Below are positions 48,456 through 61,208 of a stretch of 64,000 bases of DNA, piece after piece. Each line of letters starts with the position of its first letter. Position 1 is the stretch's first letter. The translations under genes were made by a program, and so were the position numbers. Location of the stretch: positions 372,001 to 436,000 of the forward strand of contig JACKFA010000004.1 of assembly GCA_020632715.1 (NCBI GenBank), in the 5' to 3' direction. The notes beneath the pieces are model-generated. The model was given only the letters and a program-made list of their open reading frames with translations, searched no databases and was not told the origin of the DNA. This stretch comes from Deltaproteobacteria bacterium. GTDB taxonomy: Bacteria; Myxococcota_A; UBA9042; PHBI01.

Positions 48456-49838
48456 ATGCCGCGATTCACCCGCGAGACCGCGCTCCCCGTCCCCGCCGCC
48501 GAGGCGTTCGCCTGGCACGCCCGCCCCGGCGCGTTCGAGCGCCTCACGCCCCCCTGGGAGCACATCGACGTGGTCGCGCGCGAGGGCACCATCCACGATG
48601 GCGACCGCCTCGTGATGAAGGTCAGGAAGGGCCCGCTCCGGCTCACCTGGGAGGCGCAGCACCAGGGCTTCGTCGCGGGCGAGCAGTTCGTGGACGAGCA
48701 GGTCCGCGGGCCGTTCGCGGCCTGGGTCCACACGCACCGGATGCGCGACGAGCCAGGCGGCGGCTCGGTCCTCACCGACAGCATCGACTACCGCCTCCCG
48801 CTCGGCCCGCTCGGGCGCCTCGCCGGCGGGGGCGCGACCCGGCGCATGCTCGAGCGCATGTTCACCTACCGCCACCGCCAGACGCGCGACGACCTCGCCG
48901 CGCACGCCGCCGCCGCGTCGCTGCCGCTGACGGTCGCGGTCTCCGGCGCGAGCGGGCTCGTCGGGTCGGCGCTCGCGCCCTTCCTGACGACCGGCGGCCA
49001 CCGCGTACGGCGGCTCGTGCGGGGCGCGGAGCCAGGCGCGGACGAGATCCTCTGGAGCGTGCGCGACGGGTGCATCGACGCGGCCGCGCTCGACGGGGTC
49101 GACGCCGTCGTCCACCTCGCGGGGGCCGGGATCGCGGACGCCCGCTGGACCGACGCCCGGAAGGCGCTCATCCGCGCGAGCCGGGTCGACGGGACGCGCC
49201 TCCTCGCGACGACGCTGGCCGGGCTCCCGCGGCGCCCGCGCGTGCTGGTGATGGCGTCGGCGGTGGGCTGGTACGGCGACACGGGGGACACGGAGGTCGA
49301 CGAGAGCGCGCTCTCCGGCGAGGGCTTCCTCGCGGACGTCGTGCGCGACTGGGAGGCCGCGGCGGCGCCGGCCGAGGACGCCGGGATCCGCGTGGTGAAG
49401 CTGCGGCTCGGCGTCGTGCTCACGGCCGCTGGCGGCGCGCTGCCGAAGATGGCGGGGCCGCTCCGGTTCGGGCTCGGGAGCCGCGTCGGGAGCGGACGGC
49501 AGTGGATGGCGTGGATCGCGCGCGACGACGTGGTCGCCGGGATCCACCGCGCGCTCGTGGACGACGCGATGGTGGGCGTGTGGAACCTCGTCGCGCCGAC
49601 GCCCGTGCGGGAGGCCGAGCTCGCGCGGACGGTCGCGCGGGTGCTCAGGCGGCCGGCGCTCGTGCCGGTGCCGGCGTTCGCGGCGCGGGCGCGCTTCGGG
49701 GAGATGGCCGACGAGGCGCTGCTCGCGAGCGCGCGCGTCGTGCCGGCGCGCCTCCTCGCCGCGGGCCACACGTGGCGCCACCCGGACCTCGAGGGGGCGC
49801 TGCGACACGAGCTCGGGCGCGTACGAGAAGACAAATGA
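48456..49838 (+). CDS. SRPBCC domain fused to TIGR01777-family epimerase
   Basis: 460 aa. The N-terminal 150 residues are an SRPBCC/polyketide-cyclase-like ligand-binding domain (RETALPVPAAEAFAWHARPG, PPWEHIDV, DSIDYRLPLGPLG). Residues about 157-460 are an atypical extended SDR of the SDR39U1/YfcH family (VSGASGLVGSALAPFL, VVHLAGAGIADARW, ASAVGWYGDTGD, LRLGVVLTAAGGALPKM). ATG 48456 has GAGGG nine bases upstream; ATG 48408 would add 16 residues. The catalytic Tyr lies in SAVGWYG. The fusion recurs in this family; physiological role unknown. Confidence 0.9.
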   Translation: MPRFTRETALPVPAAEAFAWHARPGAFERLTPPWEHIDVVAREGTIHDGDRLVMKVRKGPLRLTWEAQHQGFVAGEQFVDEQVRGPFAAWVHTHRMRDEPGGGSVLTDSIDYRLPLGPLGRLAGGGATRRMLERMFTYRHRQTRDDLAAHAAAASLPLTVAVSGASGLVGSALAPFLTTGGHRVRRLVRGAEPGADEILWSVRDGCIDAAALDGVDAVVHLAGAGIADARWTDARKALIRASRVDGTRLLATTLAGLPRRPRVLVMASAVGWYGDTGDTEVDESALSGEGFLADVVRDWEAAAAPAEDAGIRVVKLRLGVVLTAAGGALPKMAGPLRFGLGSRVGSGRQWMAWIARDDVVAGIHRALVDDAMVGVWNLVAPTPVREAELARTVARVLRRPALVPVPAFAARARFGEMADEALLASARVVPARLLAAGHTWRHPDLEGALRHELGRVREDK

Positions 49839-49894
49839 CGTGACCGCAGGGTCGCCATTTGATAGACGAGGGGGCCTCGCACCAGGAGCCTCCG

Positions 49895-50815
49895 ATGCTG
49901 GCCGACCGCGCCCCCCTGACCGCCCTGCTCGCCCTCGCCCTCCTGCTCGCCCCCGGCTGCGGGGGCTCGGCGCCCGCCGGCCGCTACGCGTGGCGCGCGC
50001 AGCTCGAGGGCACGCGCTCCCTCGTGCTCGACGCCCAGGGCGACGCCCGCGGCACGCTGACCGTCGAGGAGCTCGACGACGGCACGCTCCGCCTCGGTCT
50101 CCTCGGCTTCCGCCCGGGCTCCGTCGTCGCCGTCGGCGACGTGACCCACACGGCCGCGGGCGGCGACGAGTCCGTCGCCGTCGACGTCCGGGAGGCGCTC
50201 GGCGACCTGCCCGCCGCCGCGCTCGGCCCCGATGGCGCCGAGGTCGCCGAGCTCCCCGTGCCGCTGTCGATCCGCGCGGCCGTCGACGCCGCGCCTTTCG
50301 AGACGCGGCTCCGCGTGCTCTCGCCCGGGCGCCTCGCGCGCGACTACCTGCTCGCCGCGGATCGCGGCCCGGTCCCGTTCGCCGCGGACGCGAGCGCCGC
50401 CCGGCGAGGCGTGGCGGTCATCCGCTCGCGGGTCGTCGCCGAGCGCCGCGTGGAGGTGGTGGCGCAGCCGCTCGGCGCGGCGGAGACGGTCGCCGAGCTC
50501 GCGTGGGTCGCGCTCGTCGACGACCCGGTGGTCGATCACCGGCCGTGCCGCTACGTCGAGATCGGCGGCACGCGCGAGGCGACGGCGCTGCTCGCCGTCC
50601 GCGGCACGCGCGTCCGCCTCTTCGACCGCCGCACGGGCGAGGCGCTCGGCGAGCGCACGTTCAGCGGCCCGGCCGCGTGCCCGGACGTCGCGACCGAGCG
50701 CGACTACATCATCGACATCGGCGTGCAGACGGGCGGCGCGGAGGCCGACGGCTGGGTCGCCGCCTTCCTCGCGGAGCGCGCGGGCACGGCCGGCGCGGCG
50801 GCGCCCCCGGGTTGA
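49895..50815 (+). CDS. Lipoprotein of unknown function
   Basis: 306 aa from ATG 49895, with AGGAG seven bases upstream. A signal peptide ends in lipobox APGC (Cys about residue 22). The body is beta-rich with repeated edges such as GTLTVEELDDGTLRL and ALLAVRGTRVRLFDRRTGE, and two Cys residues (HRPCRY, AACPD) that could pair. No family is recognised. Predicted to be anchored in the envelope. It follows the epimerase gene by 56 bases on the same strand. Confidence 0.75.
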   Translation: MLADRAPLTALLALALLLAPGCGGSAPAGRYAWRAQLEGTRSLVLDAQGDARGTLTVEELDDGTLRLGLLGFRPGSVVAVGDVTHTAAGGDESVAVDVREALGDLPAAALGPDGAEVAELPVPLSIRAAVDAAPFETRLRVLSPGRLARDYLLAADRGPVPFAADASAARRGVAVIRSRVVAERRVEVVAQPLGAAETVAELAWVALVDDPVVDHRPCRYVEIGGTREATALLAVRGTRVRLFDRRTGEALGERTFSGPAACPDVATERDYIIDIGVQTGGAEADGWVAAFLAERAGTAGAAAPPG

Positions 50816-50843
50816 GCCGGAGCGCGCCGCGCCGCGCTCGGGA

Positions 50844-51140
50844 TCAGCCCGGGATCTTGTTGAAGTTCGACTGGGTGACCGGGAGGCCGACGATGGAGAT
50901 CAGGAACAAGAGGAGGAACGTCGTCGCCGCCGGTTGCTTCGTGACCTTCTCGACGCCCGCCGAGTACGCCCAGATCCAGTAGATGTTCACGAACGGGATG
51001 ATGAGCAGCCACGCCGTCGGGATCTGCGCGTCGAACTTCGTGTTCATCTCGTTCTTCGTCGTCACGTACCAGACGAGCGCGTAGATGCCGAACGTGATGA
51101 TGGTCAGCACGACCACGAGGGCCGGGGAACGCTGGGTCAT
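50844..51140 (-). CDS. DUF4234-like small membrane protein
   Basis: 98 aa with three hydrophobic segments and the DUF4234 pattern: VVLTIITFGIYALVWYV, then NEMNTKF, then WLLIIPFVNIYWIWAYSAGVEKV. Its function is unknown. GAGGAGTAGCTCTC before the ATG supports the start. A second, more diverged member of the same family is encoded next to it, upstream on the same strand. Confidence 0.85.
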   Translation of the reverse strand: MTQRSPALVVVLTIITFGIYALVWYVTTKNEMNTKFDAQIPTAWLLIIPFVNIYWIWAYSAGVEKVTKQPAATTFLLLFLISIVGLPVTQSNFNKIPG

Positions 51141-51235
51141 GAGAGCTACTCCTCCTCTCGTTTCTCTCTCGGAACGCGGGCGACAACCGCGCCGCCCGCA
51201 GGCGAAGACTCAGGCGCCGGCGCCGTCCCCTCGGC

Positions 51236-51694
51236 TCAGTCGAAGGTCTCGGTCAGGCGTAGCCGCTGGAAGCGGTTGATGGTGCTCTGAAGGATCGGGA
51301 GCGAGATGCAGTTCAGCGAGAGCGCGCCGACGACCGCGCAGAGCGCGAACGTCGTGGAGCCGTCGAGGCGCGTGTTGAACCCCGCGAGCCCCTGCACGAG
51401 CGGCACGACGAGCAGATACGTGAGCGCCGTCCCGGCGCCCAGGTAGCCGCGCGTGTACGCGCCCACGCCCTGGCACCATCTCCAGACCCACCAGGCGTTG
51501 ACCAAGGGCACCAGCATCCACCAGCCGCTCGGGACGGGCGCCCCCTCCTCGTTGAGCTCGCGCGCCGTCACGAAGAACCAGTAGAAGCAGTAGAGGCCGC
51601 CCGTGATGACGCCGAGGATGGCGCAGGTCGCGGGGGAGCGCGGACGGACGCCGCGCTCGGGGGCGCGCGACGCGAGGGTCGTGTCGGTGGTCAT
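51236..51694 (-). CDS. Second DUF4234-like membrane protein
   Basis: 152 aa; same plan as its neighbour with an added helix pair: ILGVITGGLYCFYWFFVTARELNEEG, then WMLVPLVNAWWVWRWCQGV, then hydrophobic LTYLLVVPLVQGLAG and a Cys-containing segment. The shared core G-[IL]-Y-x-x-x-W and VPxVNxxWxW argues for tandem duplication followed by divergence. Function unknown. Divergent from the large lipoprotein gene across a 230-bp region with a GTGAAC-AAC-GTTCAC palindrome. Confidence 0.82.
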   Translation of the reverse strand: MTTDTTLASRAPERGVRPRSPATCAILGVITGGLYCFYWFFVTARELNEEGAPVPSGWWMLVPLVNAWWVWRWCQGVGAYTRGYLGAGTALTYLLVVPLVQGLAGFNTRLDGSTTFALCAVVGALSLNCISLPILQSTINRFQRLRLTETFD

Positions 51695-51828
51695 GTAGGA
51701 CGGGCGTAAGAGGTTCGGCCGCGTTCGTCAAGAGCACTCGCTCGGTCGCCCGCACGGCCGCGCCGACGGCCGCCGCGAGCGCGTTCATCGCCGCGCCGCG
51801 ACCGCCCGTAGCGCGCGGTCGAGTCACG

Positions 51829-51843
51829 GTGAACAACGTTCAC
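51829..51843. promoter_or_regulatory. Perfect inverted repeat GTGAAC-AAC-GTTCAC
   Basis: A 6+3+6 palindrome about 80 bases upstream of the 51925 ATG, in the gap between the divergent DUF4234 and Ig/SBBP lipoprotein genes. It is less GC-rich than its surroundings and is a candidate operator for an unidentified dimeric regulator. Confidence 0.45.
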
Positions 51844-51924
51844 TTCCTCACGACCCCCTTGCGCCGGCGGCCTGAACCCCTCTTACTAAGGGGGCTTTCA
51901 GTTCCAGTTCCGGAGGAGCGTGCA

Positions 51925-54900
51925 ATGGCCTCACGCGTGCGGGTGGCGGCTCTCTCGTGCGGCGCGCGGCGAGCCCGCGCCGCCCTCGTCGTCATCGCGG
52001 TCGCGGTCGCGCTCGGCGCCTGCTCGGGCGCCGACGACGGCGGCACCTCGAGCGGCGACGGCGACGCCATCGACGCCCTCATCCCCGTCGACACGGCGGT
52101 CGTCTTCGGCGACACGGCGCCCGTCATCGACACGAGCGCCGACACCGCCGACGCGGCCGACACCGCCGACGCCGGCCCCCCCGACTGCAGCGCCGACCCC
52201 GGCGCCTTCCTGTGCCCGTGCGACGGCAACGCCGACTGCAACAGCGGCTACTGCATCCCCACGCGCGACGGCAAGGCGTGCACGCGCAACTGCGACGACA
52301 GCTGCCCCGCCGGCTGGGAGTGCAGCCTCATCCAGTTCCCGGGCGCGGACCCCACGTTCCTCTGCCTCGAGCCGAGCCTGAACCTGTGCCGCCCCTGCAC
52401 GAGCGACGCGCAGTGTCAGAGCGGCCCCCTCGGCTCCCTCGCCGACCGCTGCGTGCGCGGCGAGGGGCGCGCCGGCAGCTTCTGCGGCGTCGCCTGCGCG
52501 GACGGCGGCGACTGCGCCCCCGGCTACGCCTGCGAGACCGTCACGACCCTCGAGGGCGCGCAGACCGTGACCCAGTGCGTGCCGGAGGGCGGCGCCGAGT
52601 GCACCTGCTCCGGGCGCGCCATCGACGAGGGCGCCTTCACCGCGTGCGAGGACGGCGCCTGCGACGGCGTGCGCACCTGCACCGCCGAGGGGCTCGGCGC
52701 CTGCGACGCGCCGGAGTACGCCGAGGAGGCGTGCAACGGCGCCGACGACGACTGCGACGGCGACGTCGACGAGGGCTTCTCCGACCTCGACGACGACCAC
52801 GTCGCGGACTGCGTCGACGACGACGACGACGACGACGGGATCCTCGACCCCGACGACAACTGCCCGACGGTCCCGAACGAGGGGCAGGAGAACCACGACG
52901 CGGACGCCGCGGGCGACGCCTGCGACGACGACGACGACGACGACGACGTCCTCGACGGCGACGACAACTGCCCGCTCGTCGCGAACCACGACCAGGCCGA
53001 CTCCGACGGCGACGGCGTCGGCGACGCCTGCGACGGCGACGCGCCGCTCCCGCCCGTGCTCGAGGCGACCACCCCCGCCTCGCCGGCCGCCGACGCGACG
53101 CCCGTCGTGAGCGGCGCCGCCGAGCCCGGCTCCACCGTCACCTTCTACGCCGACCCCGACTGCGCCGGCGAGCCGCTCGGCACCGCGCCGACCGACGCCG
53201 AGGGCGCCTTCGCGGGCGAGGCGGCCGTCGAGGAGGACGCGACGACCACCCTCTACGGCACCGCCACCGACGGCGCCGGGAACGTGTCGGAGTGCTCGGA
53301 CGAGCCGCTCGTCTACGTCCACGACGGGTCGCTCCCCGACGCGCCGGTGCTGACGGGCACGACGCCGCCCTCGCCCTCGCGCGCGTCGACGACGCCGCTC
53401 GTCGCGGGCACGGCGGTCGGCGAGACGGGGCTCCGCGCGCGGCTCTACGCCGATCCGGCCTGCGGCGGCGCGCCGCTCGGCGAGGCGGACGCCGCGTCCG
53501 GCGCGTTCTCCATCGCCGGCGTGGCCGCGGCGAACGCGACGACGCGCTTCACGGCGGACGTCGTCGACGTCGCCGGGAACGTCTCGCCGTGCAGCCTCCC
53601 GCTCGCCTACGTGCACGACGACGTCGCCCCCGCCGCGCCCGCGTTCTCCGGCACGACGCCCACGTCCCCCTCGGGCGAGACGACGCAGCCCATCCTCCTC
53701 GGCCACGCCGAGGCCGGGAGCACGGTCACCGTCTACCTGGACGCCGCCTGCACCGACGCCGCGGGCGCCACGACCGGCGCCGACCCCGGCGACGGCTCGT
53801 TCGTCGTGGTCGCGCAGGCCACGGCGAACGCGACGACCACGTTCTGGGCGACCGCGACCGACGCCGCCGGCAACGTGTCCGTCTGCTCGCAGCCCATCGC
53901 GTTCACCCACGACGGGCAGGCGCCGGCCGCCCCCGTGCTCACCGGCACGACGCCGCCGTCGCCGGCCGACAGCACGACGCCGAGCGTGCACGGCACGGCC
54001 GAGCCGGGCGCGAGCGTGCAGCTCTACACGGACGCCGCGTGCTCGGCACCCACCGGCGCGGCGACGACCGCGACGGGCGGCGCGTTCTCGGTCGCCGTCA
54101 CCGTCGCCGCCGGCTCGACCACGACCTTCCGCGCGAAGGCCACGGACGCCGTCGGGAACGTCTCGCCCTGCTCGGCGCCGCTCGTCTACGTGGCCGACGC
54201 GGGCGCGCCCGACAAGCCCGTCCTCACCGGCACCACGCCGCCGTCGCCGGCCGACAGCACGACGCCCACCGTGCAGGGCACGGCCGAGGCGGGGTCGACG
54301 GTGCAGCTCTACACGGACGCCGCGTGCACAGCACCCGTCGGCGCGGCGACGACCGCGACGGGCGGCGCGTTCTCGGTCGCCGTGACCGTCGCGGCCGGGT
54401 CGACGACGACCTTCCGCGCGACCGCCACCGACGCGGCCGGGAACGTCTCCGACTGCTCCGACCCGCTGACCTACGTCGCCGACGCGACCGCCCCGCCGGC
54501 GCCGGTGCTCACGGGCACGACGCCCGCGTCGCCCTCGCGCGCGAGCACGACGCCCACCGTGAACGGCACGACCGCGGAGGCCGGGGTCACCGTCGCGCTC
54601 TTCCTGAACGGCACCTGCGCGGGCTCCCCCGCGAAGACGCAGGCGGCGCCGAGCTCCGCGTTCGCCATCCCCGCGACGGTGCCGGCGAACGCGACGACCA
54701 CGTTCTCCGCGAGCGCGCGCGACGCGGCCGGGAACGTCTCGGTGTGCTCGAACGCGCTCACCTACACGCACGACGCCACGGCCCCGGCGACGCCGGCCAT
54801 CACGGGCTCGACGCCCGCCTCGCCGAACGGGACCTCGACCACGCCGTCGCTCTCGGGCACCGCGGAGGCCGGCGCGACCGTGCGCATCTACACCTCCTCG

Positions 54901-57300
54901 GGCTGCACGGGCGCCGTCGCCGGCAGCGCCACGGCCGTCGCGGGGGGCACCTTCGCGGGCGCCGCCGTCACCGCGCTCGCGAACGCCACGACCACCTTCT
55001 ACGCGCAGGCGACCGACGCCGCCGGCAACGTGTCCGGCTGCTCGCCGGGCTTCGCCTACACCCACGACAGCCAGGGCCCGCCGACCCCCGTGCTCACCGG
55101 CACGACGCCGGCCTCGCCGAACAACGCGAGCACCTCGCCCACCGTCTCGGGCACCATCACGGAGGCGGGCCTGACCATCCGCCTCTACAAGACCGCCGAC
55201 TGCTCCGGCAGCGCCGCGGGCACGCTCGCCGGGGCCGGCACGAGCTTCGGCGTCGGCGCGACCGTCGCCCGCAACACGACGACCACCTTCAAGGCGCAGG
55301 CGACCGACGGCGCGGGCAACGTGTCCGGCTGCTCGAACGGGGTGACCTACACCCACGACGACCTCGCGCCGGCGCCGCCGGTCATCACGGGCTCGAACCC
55401 GGCGAGCCCGAGCGCGTCGAGCACGACGCCGCAGCTCCTCGGCACCACGAGCGAGGCGAACGTGACGGTGCGCCTCTACAAGACGGCGTCGTGCCTCGAC
55501 GCGGCGGTCGCGAGCGGCACGGCGACCGCGAGCGGCGGCGGCGGCGCCTTCACGATCACGGCGAGCGTGCCGGCGAACAGCGCGACCACGTTCTACGGGC
55601 GCGCCATCGACGCCGCGGGGAACCAGTCGGCCTGCGGCAACGGCTTCACCTACGTCCACGACGGCCAGGGCCCGCCGGCGCCGGTGCTGACGGCGTTCGC
55701 GCCGACGAGCCCGTCGACGACGACGGCCGGCGCGGAGGTGAGCGGCACCGAGGGCGACCCGACGTCGCGGGTGTTCGTGTACGCCTCGGCCAACTGCACG
55801 GGGGCGGCGGTGAACCCGAGCGGGCAGATCGCGACGGCGAGCGTCTTCACGGTGCCGTTCACGCCGGTGACGCTCGGCTGCACGCCGGTCTCGGCGAAGG
55901 CGTTCGACCCGGCCGGGAACGCGAGCGCGTGCTCGAACAGCCTCACGTTCACGCACTACGGCTGCGCGCAGTGCGCCTGCGCGGCCAACGACTGGCTCCG
56001 CACCTTCGGCACGACGGGCGACGACTACGGCGCCGCGGTCGCGCTCGACTACAACAACAACAGCTACGAGGTCGGGACGACGACGGGGGCGCTCCTCGGG
56101 CAGTCGTCGGCCGGGCAGGCGGACGCCTACGTGGTGAAGCGCTCGTCGACGGGGGTCTTCATCTGGGCGCGCCAGCTCGGGACGAGCCTCTACGACGCAG
56201 CGCAGAGCGTCGTGACCGACCCGAGCGGCAACGTCTACGTCGCGGGCTACACCGAGGGCGACATCAACGGCTCGGGGACGCCGGTCGCCGCCTGCACGCC
56301 GGGTGGCACGGGGCGGTGCTCCGACGTGTGGGTCGCGCGCTACCAGGCGAACGGCACGCGCGACTGGCTCGTGCGCTGGGGGTCGAACCGGCGCGAGTCG
56401 GCGCCGGACATGGCGTGGGACGCGAAGAACTCGCGGGTGCTGGTGCTGGTCGGCTCGGGGGACCCGGTCTACGGGAACGGGCAGAGCCCGATCGTGCTCG
56501 CGGTGACGCCGGCGACGGGGGCGATCGCCGAGCTCTGGTCGTACGTGGACGACACGCAGAACAAGAACCCGAGCGGGCTCGGGGTCGACGCGAGCGGGAA
56601 CGTATACGTCCACGGGCGCGCGCAGTGGAGCATCACGGGGGCGCTGTCGACCACGGGCAGCGGCGGCAACGGCGTCCTCTACGTGTACAAGCTCTCGCAG
56701 ACGGGCGTGGTCACGTGGCTCCAGCACTGGGGGAGCGACGACCACGACATCGCCTACGACGTGACGGCCGACGCGAGCGGGAACGTGTACGCGGTCGGCT
56801 ACCTCCAGGGGGCGCCGGTCGGGACGGGGGCGGTGGGCGGCTATCGCGGAGCGGACGCCACGATCTGGAACGGCTGGGGCGACGCGGCGCTCGTGAAGCT
56901 CAGCAGCGCGGGCGCGCAGCAGTGGGCGCGGAGCTTCGGGACGGCGCGGAACGACCTCGCGAGCGCGGTGTGGCTCTACAACGGGCTCGTCTACGTGTCG
57001 GGGGCGTCGGCCGGGAACCCGGCGACCGGCGGCAACACGAGCCTCTACGGCGGGACGGACATCTTCGTCGCGGCGTTCGGGACGGACGGGAGCGTGCCGG
57101 CGAACAGCGTCCGGATCTTCGGCAGCGCGGGCGACGACGGCGTCGGCCGCAGCGTGCTGAGCGGCGGCGTGTGGCTCCTCCCGGGCACCTCCACCGCGGC
57201 CTGGACGGGGATGTCCCAGGACGCCTGCGGCTACGGCGGCGGCGCCGAGGCGTTCCTCGGGCGCTTCTGCGTCGGAACGGGCGGGCCGTCGCCGCTCTGA
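51925..57300 (+). CDS. Giant Ig-like/SBBP-repeat lipoprotein with MopE-like motif (1791 aa)
   Basis: ATG 51925 with GGAGG nine bases upstream; signal peptide with a perfect lipobox LGAC. A D/T/A-rich linker is followed by a Cys-rich region (about 80-265), a MopE-type metal-binding motif (CNGADDDCDGDVDEGF), and Ca-binding thrombospondin-3-like acidic repeats (DPDDNCP, DGDDNCP, DSDGDGVGDACDGD; to about 372). Then come ten tandem Ig-like repeats of about 90-100 residues, each with P-x-[LI]-x-G-[TS]-x-P-x-S-P and TDAAGNVSxCS. Repeats four and five are nearly identical in DNA (about 53940-54480). The C-terminal 450 residues are SBBP-type beta-propeller repeats (WLRTFGTTGDD, DPSGNVYVAGYT, DASGNVYAVGYLQG). 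Predicted surface adhesin or matrix protein; metal binding is inferred from the motif. Confidence 0.9.
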   Translation: MASRVRVAALSCGARRARAALVVIAVAVALGACSGADDGGTSSGDGDAIDALIPVDTAVVFGDTAPVIDTSADTADAADTADAGPPDCSADPGAFLCPCDGNADCNSGYCIPTRDGKACTRNCDDSCPAGWECSLIQFPGADPTFLCLEPSLNLCRPCTSDAQCQSGPLGSLADRCVRGEGRAGSFCGVACADGGDCAPGYACETVTTLEGAQTVTQCVPEGGAECTCSGRAIDEGAFTACEDGACDGVRTCTAEGLGACDAPEYAEEACNGADDDCDGDVDEGFSDLDDDHVADCVDDDDDDDGILDPDDNCPTVPNEGQENHDADAAGDACDDDDDDDDVLDGDDNCPLVANHDQADSDGDGVGDACDGDAPLPPVLEATTPASPAADATPVVSGAAEPGSTVTFYADPDCAGEPLGTAPTDAEGAFAGEAAVEEDATTTLYGTATDGAGNVSECSDEPLVYVHDGSLPDAPVLTGTTPPSPSRASTTPLVAGTAVGETGLRARLYADPACGGAPLGEADAASGAFSIAGVAAANATTRFTADVVDVAGNVSPCSLPLAYVHDDVAPAAPAFSGTTPTSPSGETTQPILLGHAEAGSTVTVYLDAACTDAAGATTGADPGDGSFVVVAQATANATTTFWATATDAAGNVSVCSQPIAFTHDGQAPAAPVLTGTTPPSPADSTTPSVHGTAEPGASVQLYTDAACSAPTGAATTATGGAFSVAVTVAAGSTTTFRAKATDAVGNVSPCSAPLVYVADAGAPDKPVLTGTTPPSPADSTTPTVQGTAEAGSTVQLYTDAACTAPVGAATTATGGAFSVAVTVAAGSTTTFRATATDAAGNVSDCSDPLTYVADATAPPAPVLTGTTPASPSRASTTPTVNGTTAEAGVTVALFLNGTCAGSPAKTQAAPSSAFAIPATVPANATTTFSASARDAAGNVSVCSNALTYTHDATAPATPAITGSTPASPNGTSTTPSLSGTAEAGATVRIYTSSGCTGAVAGSATAVAGGTFAGAAVTALANATTTFYAQATDAAGNVSGCSPGFAYTHDSQGPPTPVLTGTTPASPNNASTSPTVSGTITEAGLTIRLYKTADCSGSAAGTLAGAGTSFGVGATVARNTTTTFKAQATDGAGNVSGCSNGVTYTHDDLAPAPPVITGSNPASPSASSTTPQLLGTTSEANVTVRLYKTASCLDAAVASGTATASGGGGAFTITASVPANSATTFYGRAIDAAGNQSACGNGFTYVHDGQGPPAPVLTAFAPTSPSTTTAGAEVSGTEGDPTSRVFVYASANCTGAAVNPSGQIATASVFTVPFTPVTLGCTPVSAKAFDPAGNASACSNSLTFTHYGCAQCACAANDWLRTFGTTGDDYGAAVALDYNNNSYEVGTTTGALLGQSSAGQADAYVVKRSSTGVFIWARQLGTSLYDAAQSVVTDPSGNVYVAGYTEGDINGSGTPVAACTPGGTGRCSDVWVARYQANGTRDWLVRWGSNRRESAPDMAWDAKNSRVLVLVGSGDPVYGNGQSPIVLAVTPATGAIAELWSYVDDTQNKNPSGLGVDASGNVYVHGRAQWSITGALSTTGSGGNGVLYVYKLSQTGVVTWLQHWGSDDHDIAYDVTADASGNVYAVGYLQGAPVGTGAVGGYRGADATIWNGWGDAALVKLSSAGAQQWARSFGTARNDLASAVWLYNGLVYVSGASAGNPATGGNTSLYGGTDIFVAAFGTDGSVPANSVRIFGSAGDDGVGRSVLSGGVWLLPGTSTAAWTGMSQDACGYGGGAEAFLGRFCVGTGGPSPL

Positions 57301-60586
<3,286 letters not shown>

Positions 60587-60677
60587 CGAGGGCCGAGGAT
60601 GCCCGAGGCGCGGCGAGCGGTCGAGGCGCGGCGGGCGGGCGGTTCGTCACGGGCCGTATCGGGGGCCCGGGGGATCG

Positions 60678-60691
60678 TCACACGTTTGTGA
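60678..60691. promoter_or_regulatory. Inverted repeat TCACA-CGTT-TGTGA
   Basis: A perfect 5+4+5 palindrome in the divergent gap between the Gly-rich gene (start 60586) and the DUF4405-like gene (start 60757). It is A/T-richer than its surroundings. Candidate operator. Confidence 0.4.
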
Positions 60692-60726
60692 GCCGCAGAA
60701 TAGGCGGCCGAGGGAGGTGTCTACCC

Positions 60727-60740
60727 CCGTGTGACCACGG
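60727..60740. promoter_or_regulatory. Inverted repeat CCGTG-TGAC-CACGG next to a ribosome site
   Basis: A perfect 5+4+5 palindrome ending three bases before the CGGGAGC ribosome site of the DUF4405-like gene. It could act as an operator or as an mRNA hairpin limiting translation. Confidence 0.4.
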
Positions 60741-60756
60741 ACCGGGAGCAGACGCC

Positions 60757-61182
60757 ATGACGACCACGACGACGACCACGGAGAAGGGCAGCAAGGCGAC
60801 GAAGAAGCAGGTGTCTCCGGCGACGGCGTTCATCCGCCGCTTCGCGACGGCGCTCACGACGGTGTCCTTCCTCGGCGTGGGCCTGACGGGGCTCCTGATG
60901 ACGTTCGAGCTCGCCGGGCACTCGCTGAACGGCGTCCACACCGTGCTCGGCGTGGCGTTCGTGGTGGCCGCGGTGCTGCACGTGGTGAAGAACGGGAAGG
61001 CCCTGATGAAGCTCGTCGCGAAGCGACCGGTGCAGGTGTTCGCGGGGCTCACGGCGGCGGCGGTGGTGATCGCCATGCTCGTGGCGAGCCCGGGCGAGCG
61101 ACGCGGCCCGCGCGGCCCGCAGGGGGCCGGGGGCGCGAACGTCGCGCAGGTGGAGGCGCCGGCGGCCACGCCCGCGAAGTAG
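60757..61182 (+). CDS. DUF4405-like membrane protein
   Basis: 141 aa. After a poly-Thr/Lys N-terminus there are three hydrophobic segments: FIRRFATALTTVSFLGVGLTGLLM (first), VHTVLGVAFVVAAVLHVVKNGKAL (second, with two His), and VFAGLTAAAVVIAMLVA (third). The VHxxLGxAFxxxxxLHxxxNxxxL pattern is that of DUF4405 proteins, a cytochrome-b-like group whose His residues may bind haem. The C-terminal tail is G/R/P/A-rich. GGAG lies eight bases before ATG 60757. Function unknown; redox membrane role inferred from the His pair. Confidence 0.82.
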   Translation: MTTTTTTTEKGSKATKKQVSPATAFIRRFATALTTVSFLGVGLTGLLMTFELAGHSLNGVHTVLGVAFVVAAVLHVVKNGKALMKLVAKRPVQVFAGLTAAAVVIAMLVASPGERRGPRGPQGAGGANVAQVEAPAATPAK

Positions 61183-61208
61183 GCGTCGCGGTCGAGAGTG
61201 ATTTACGG

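Noticed and set aside
51931..56745. Minus-strand 1600-codon frame opposite the Ig/SBBP lipoprotein
   Set aside because: Same GC3 artefact; Arg/Ala/Val-rich shadow without motifs.
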